From the NCBI GenBank assembly GCA_002409525.1, contig DHNM01000001.1, forward strand, positions 299 to 5,397: a DNA stretch of 5,099 nt, in the 5' to 3' direction. Under the pieces are notes generated by a model. That model saw only the letters and a list, made by a program, of their open reading frames with translations. It was not told the origin of the DNA and made no database searches. The stretch's first letter is position 1; each line of letters opens with the position of its first letter. Origin of the DNA: Eubacterium sp. UBA5416. Its GTDB lineage: Bacteria; Bacillota; Clostridia; Lachnospirales; Lachnospiraceae. The translations under genes were made by a program, and so were the position numbers. This document shows positions 5,016 through 5,099 of the stretch, piece by piece.

Positions 5016-5099
5016 TATAAGACTCCTGAATACGCATATAATACCTATGGATTGTTACGCGATTTATATTCTCATAATCCCGAAAAAATGGGGATACGC

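Noticed and set aside
5040..5099. Sigma-H or Spo0A-box control region for spoIIA
   Set aside because: GAGAATAT (minus strand) resembles a sigma-H -10, but no AGGA-type -35 lies at the right distance and no convincing Spo0A box is seen. A TATTAT near 5040-5045 also lacks a -35. The promoter may lie beyond the window.

Overview
The window is a compact chromosomal segment from an endospore-forming Firmicute. Protein sequences and gene order look like Clostridia and are compatible with Lachnospiraceae; that family-level placement is inference. All real genes lie on the minus strand, so the biological reading order runs from high to low coordinates: spoIIAA, spoIIAB, sigF (spoIIAC), spoVAA, spoVAB, spoVAC, spoVAD, spoVAE (spoVAEb type), then the first 65 codons of murB, cut by the window edge.

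Region 5099-3433 is the forespore sigma-F switch. It holds the anti-anti-sigma factor SpoIIAA, the anti-sigma factor and kinase SpoIIAB, and sigma-F itself. SpoIIAB and sigF are 9 nt apart. SpoIIAA and SpoIIAB are separated by an AT-rich 57-nt gap. About 100 nt upstream of spoIIAA is visible and I see no convincing promoter there.

Region 3432-408 is the spoVA operon, which imports dipicolinic acid into the forespore and releases it at germination. The 81-nt gap between sigF and spoVAA carries a near-textbook sigma-G promoter (cGCATA, 17 nt, CATACTA). The five spoVA genes are packed with a 19-nt overlap (AA/AB) or gaps of 7-30 nt. SpoVAC and SpoVAE are paralogous membrane proteins. The operon stops after spoVAE; no spoVAEa or spoVAF follows.

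Region 407-197 is a 211-nt intergenic stretch. It contains a 90-nt element bounded by a perfect 11-bp inverted repeat with further internal pairing, probably the spoVA terminator. A vegetative-type promoter (TTGCGT, 17 nt, TATAAT) and a small leader hairpin for murB follow. Region 196-1 is the murB N-terminus, a peptidoglycan precursor gene.

The genes form a temporal chain: the spoIIA proteins control sigma-F, sigma-F leads to sigma-G in the forespore, and sigma-G would then fire the promoter just downstream of sigF to make the DPA channel. I found no previously undescribed system. The items most worth a second look are regulatory: the sigma-G promoter, the mini-ORF at spoVAA, the structured element at 311-400, and the murB leader.
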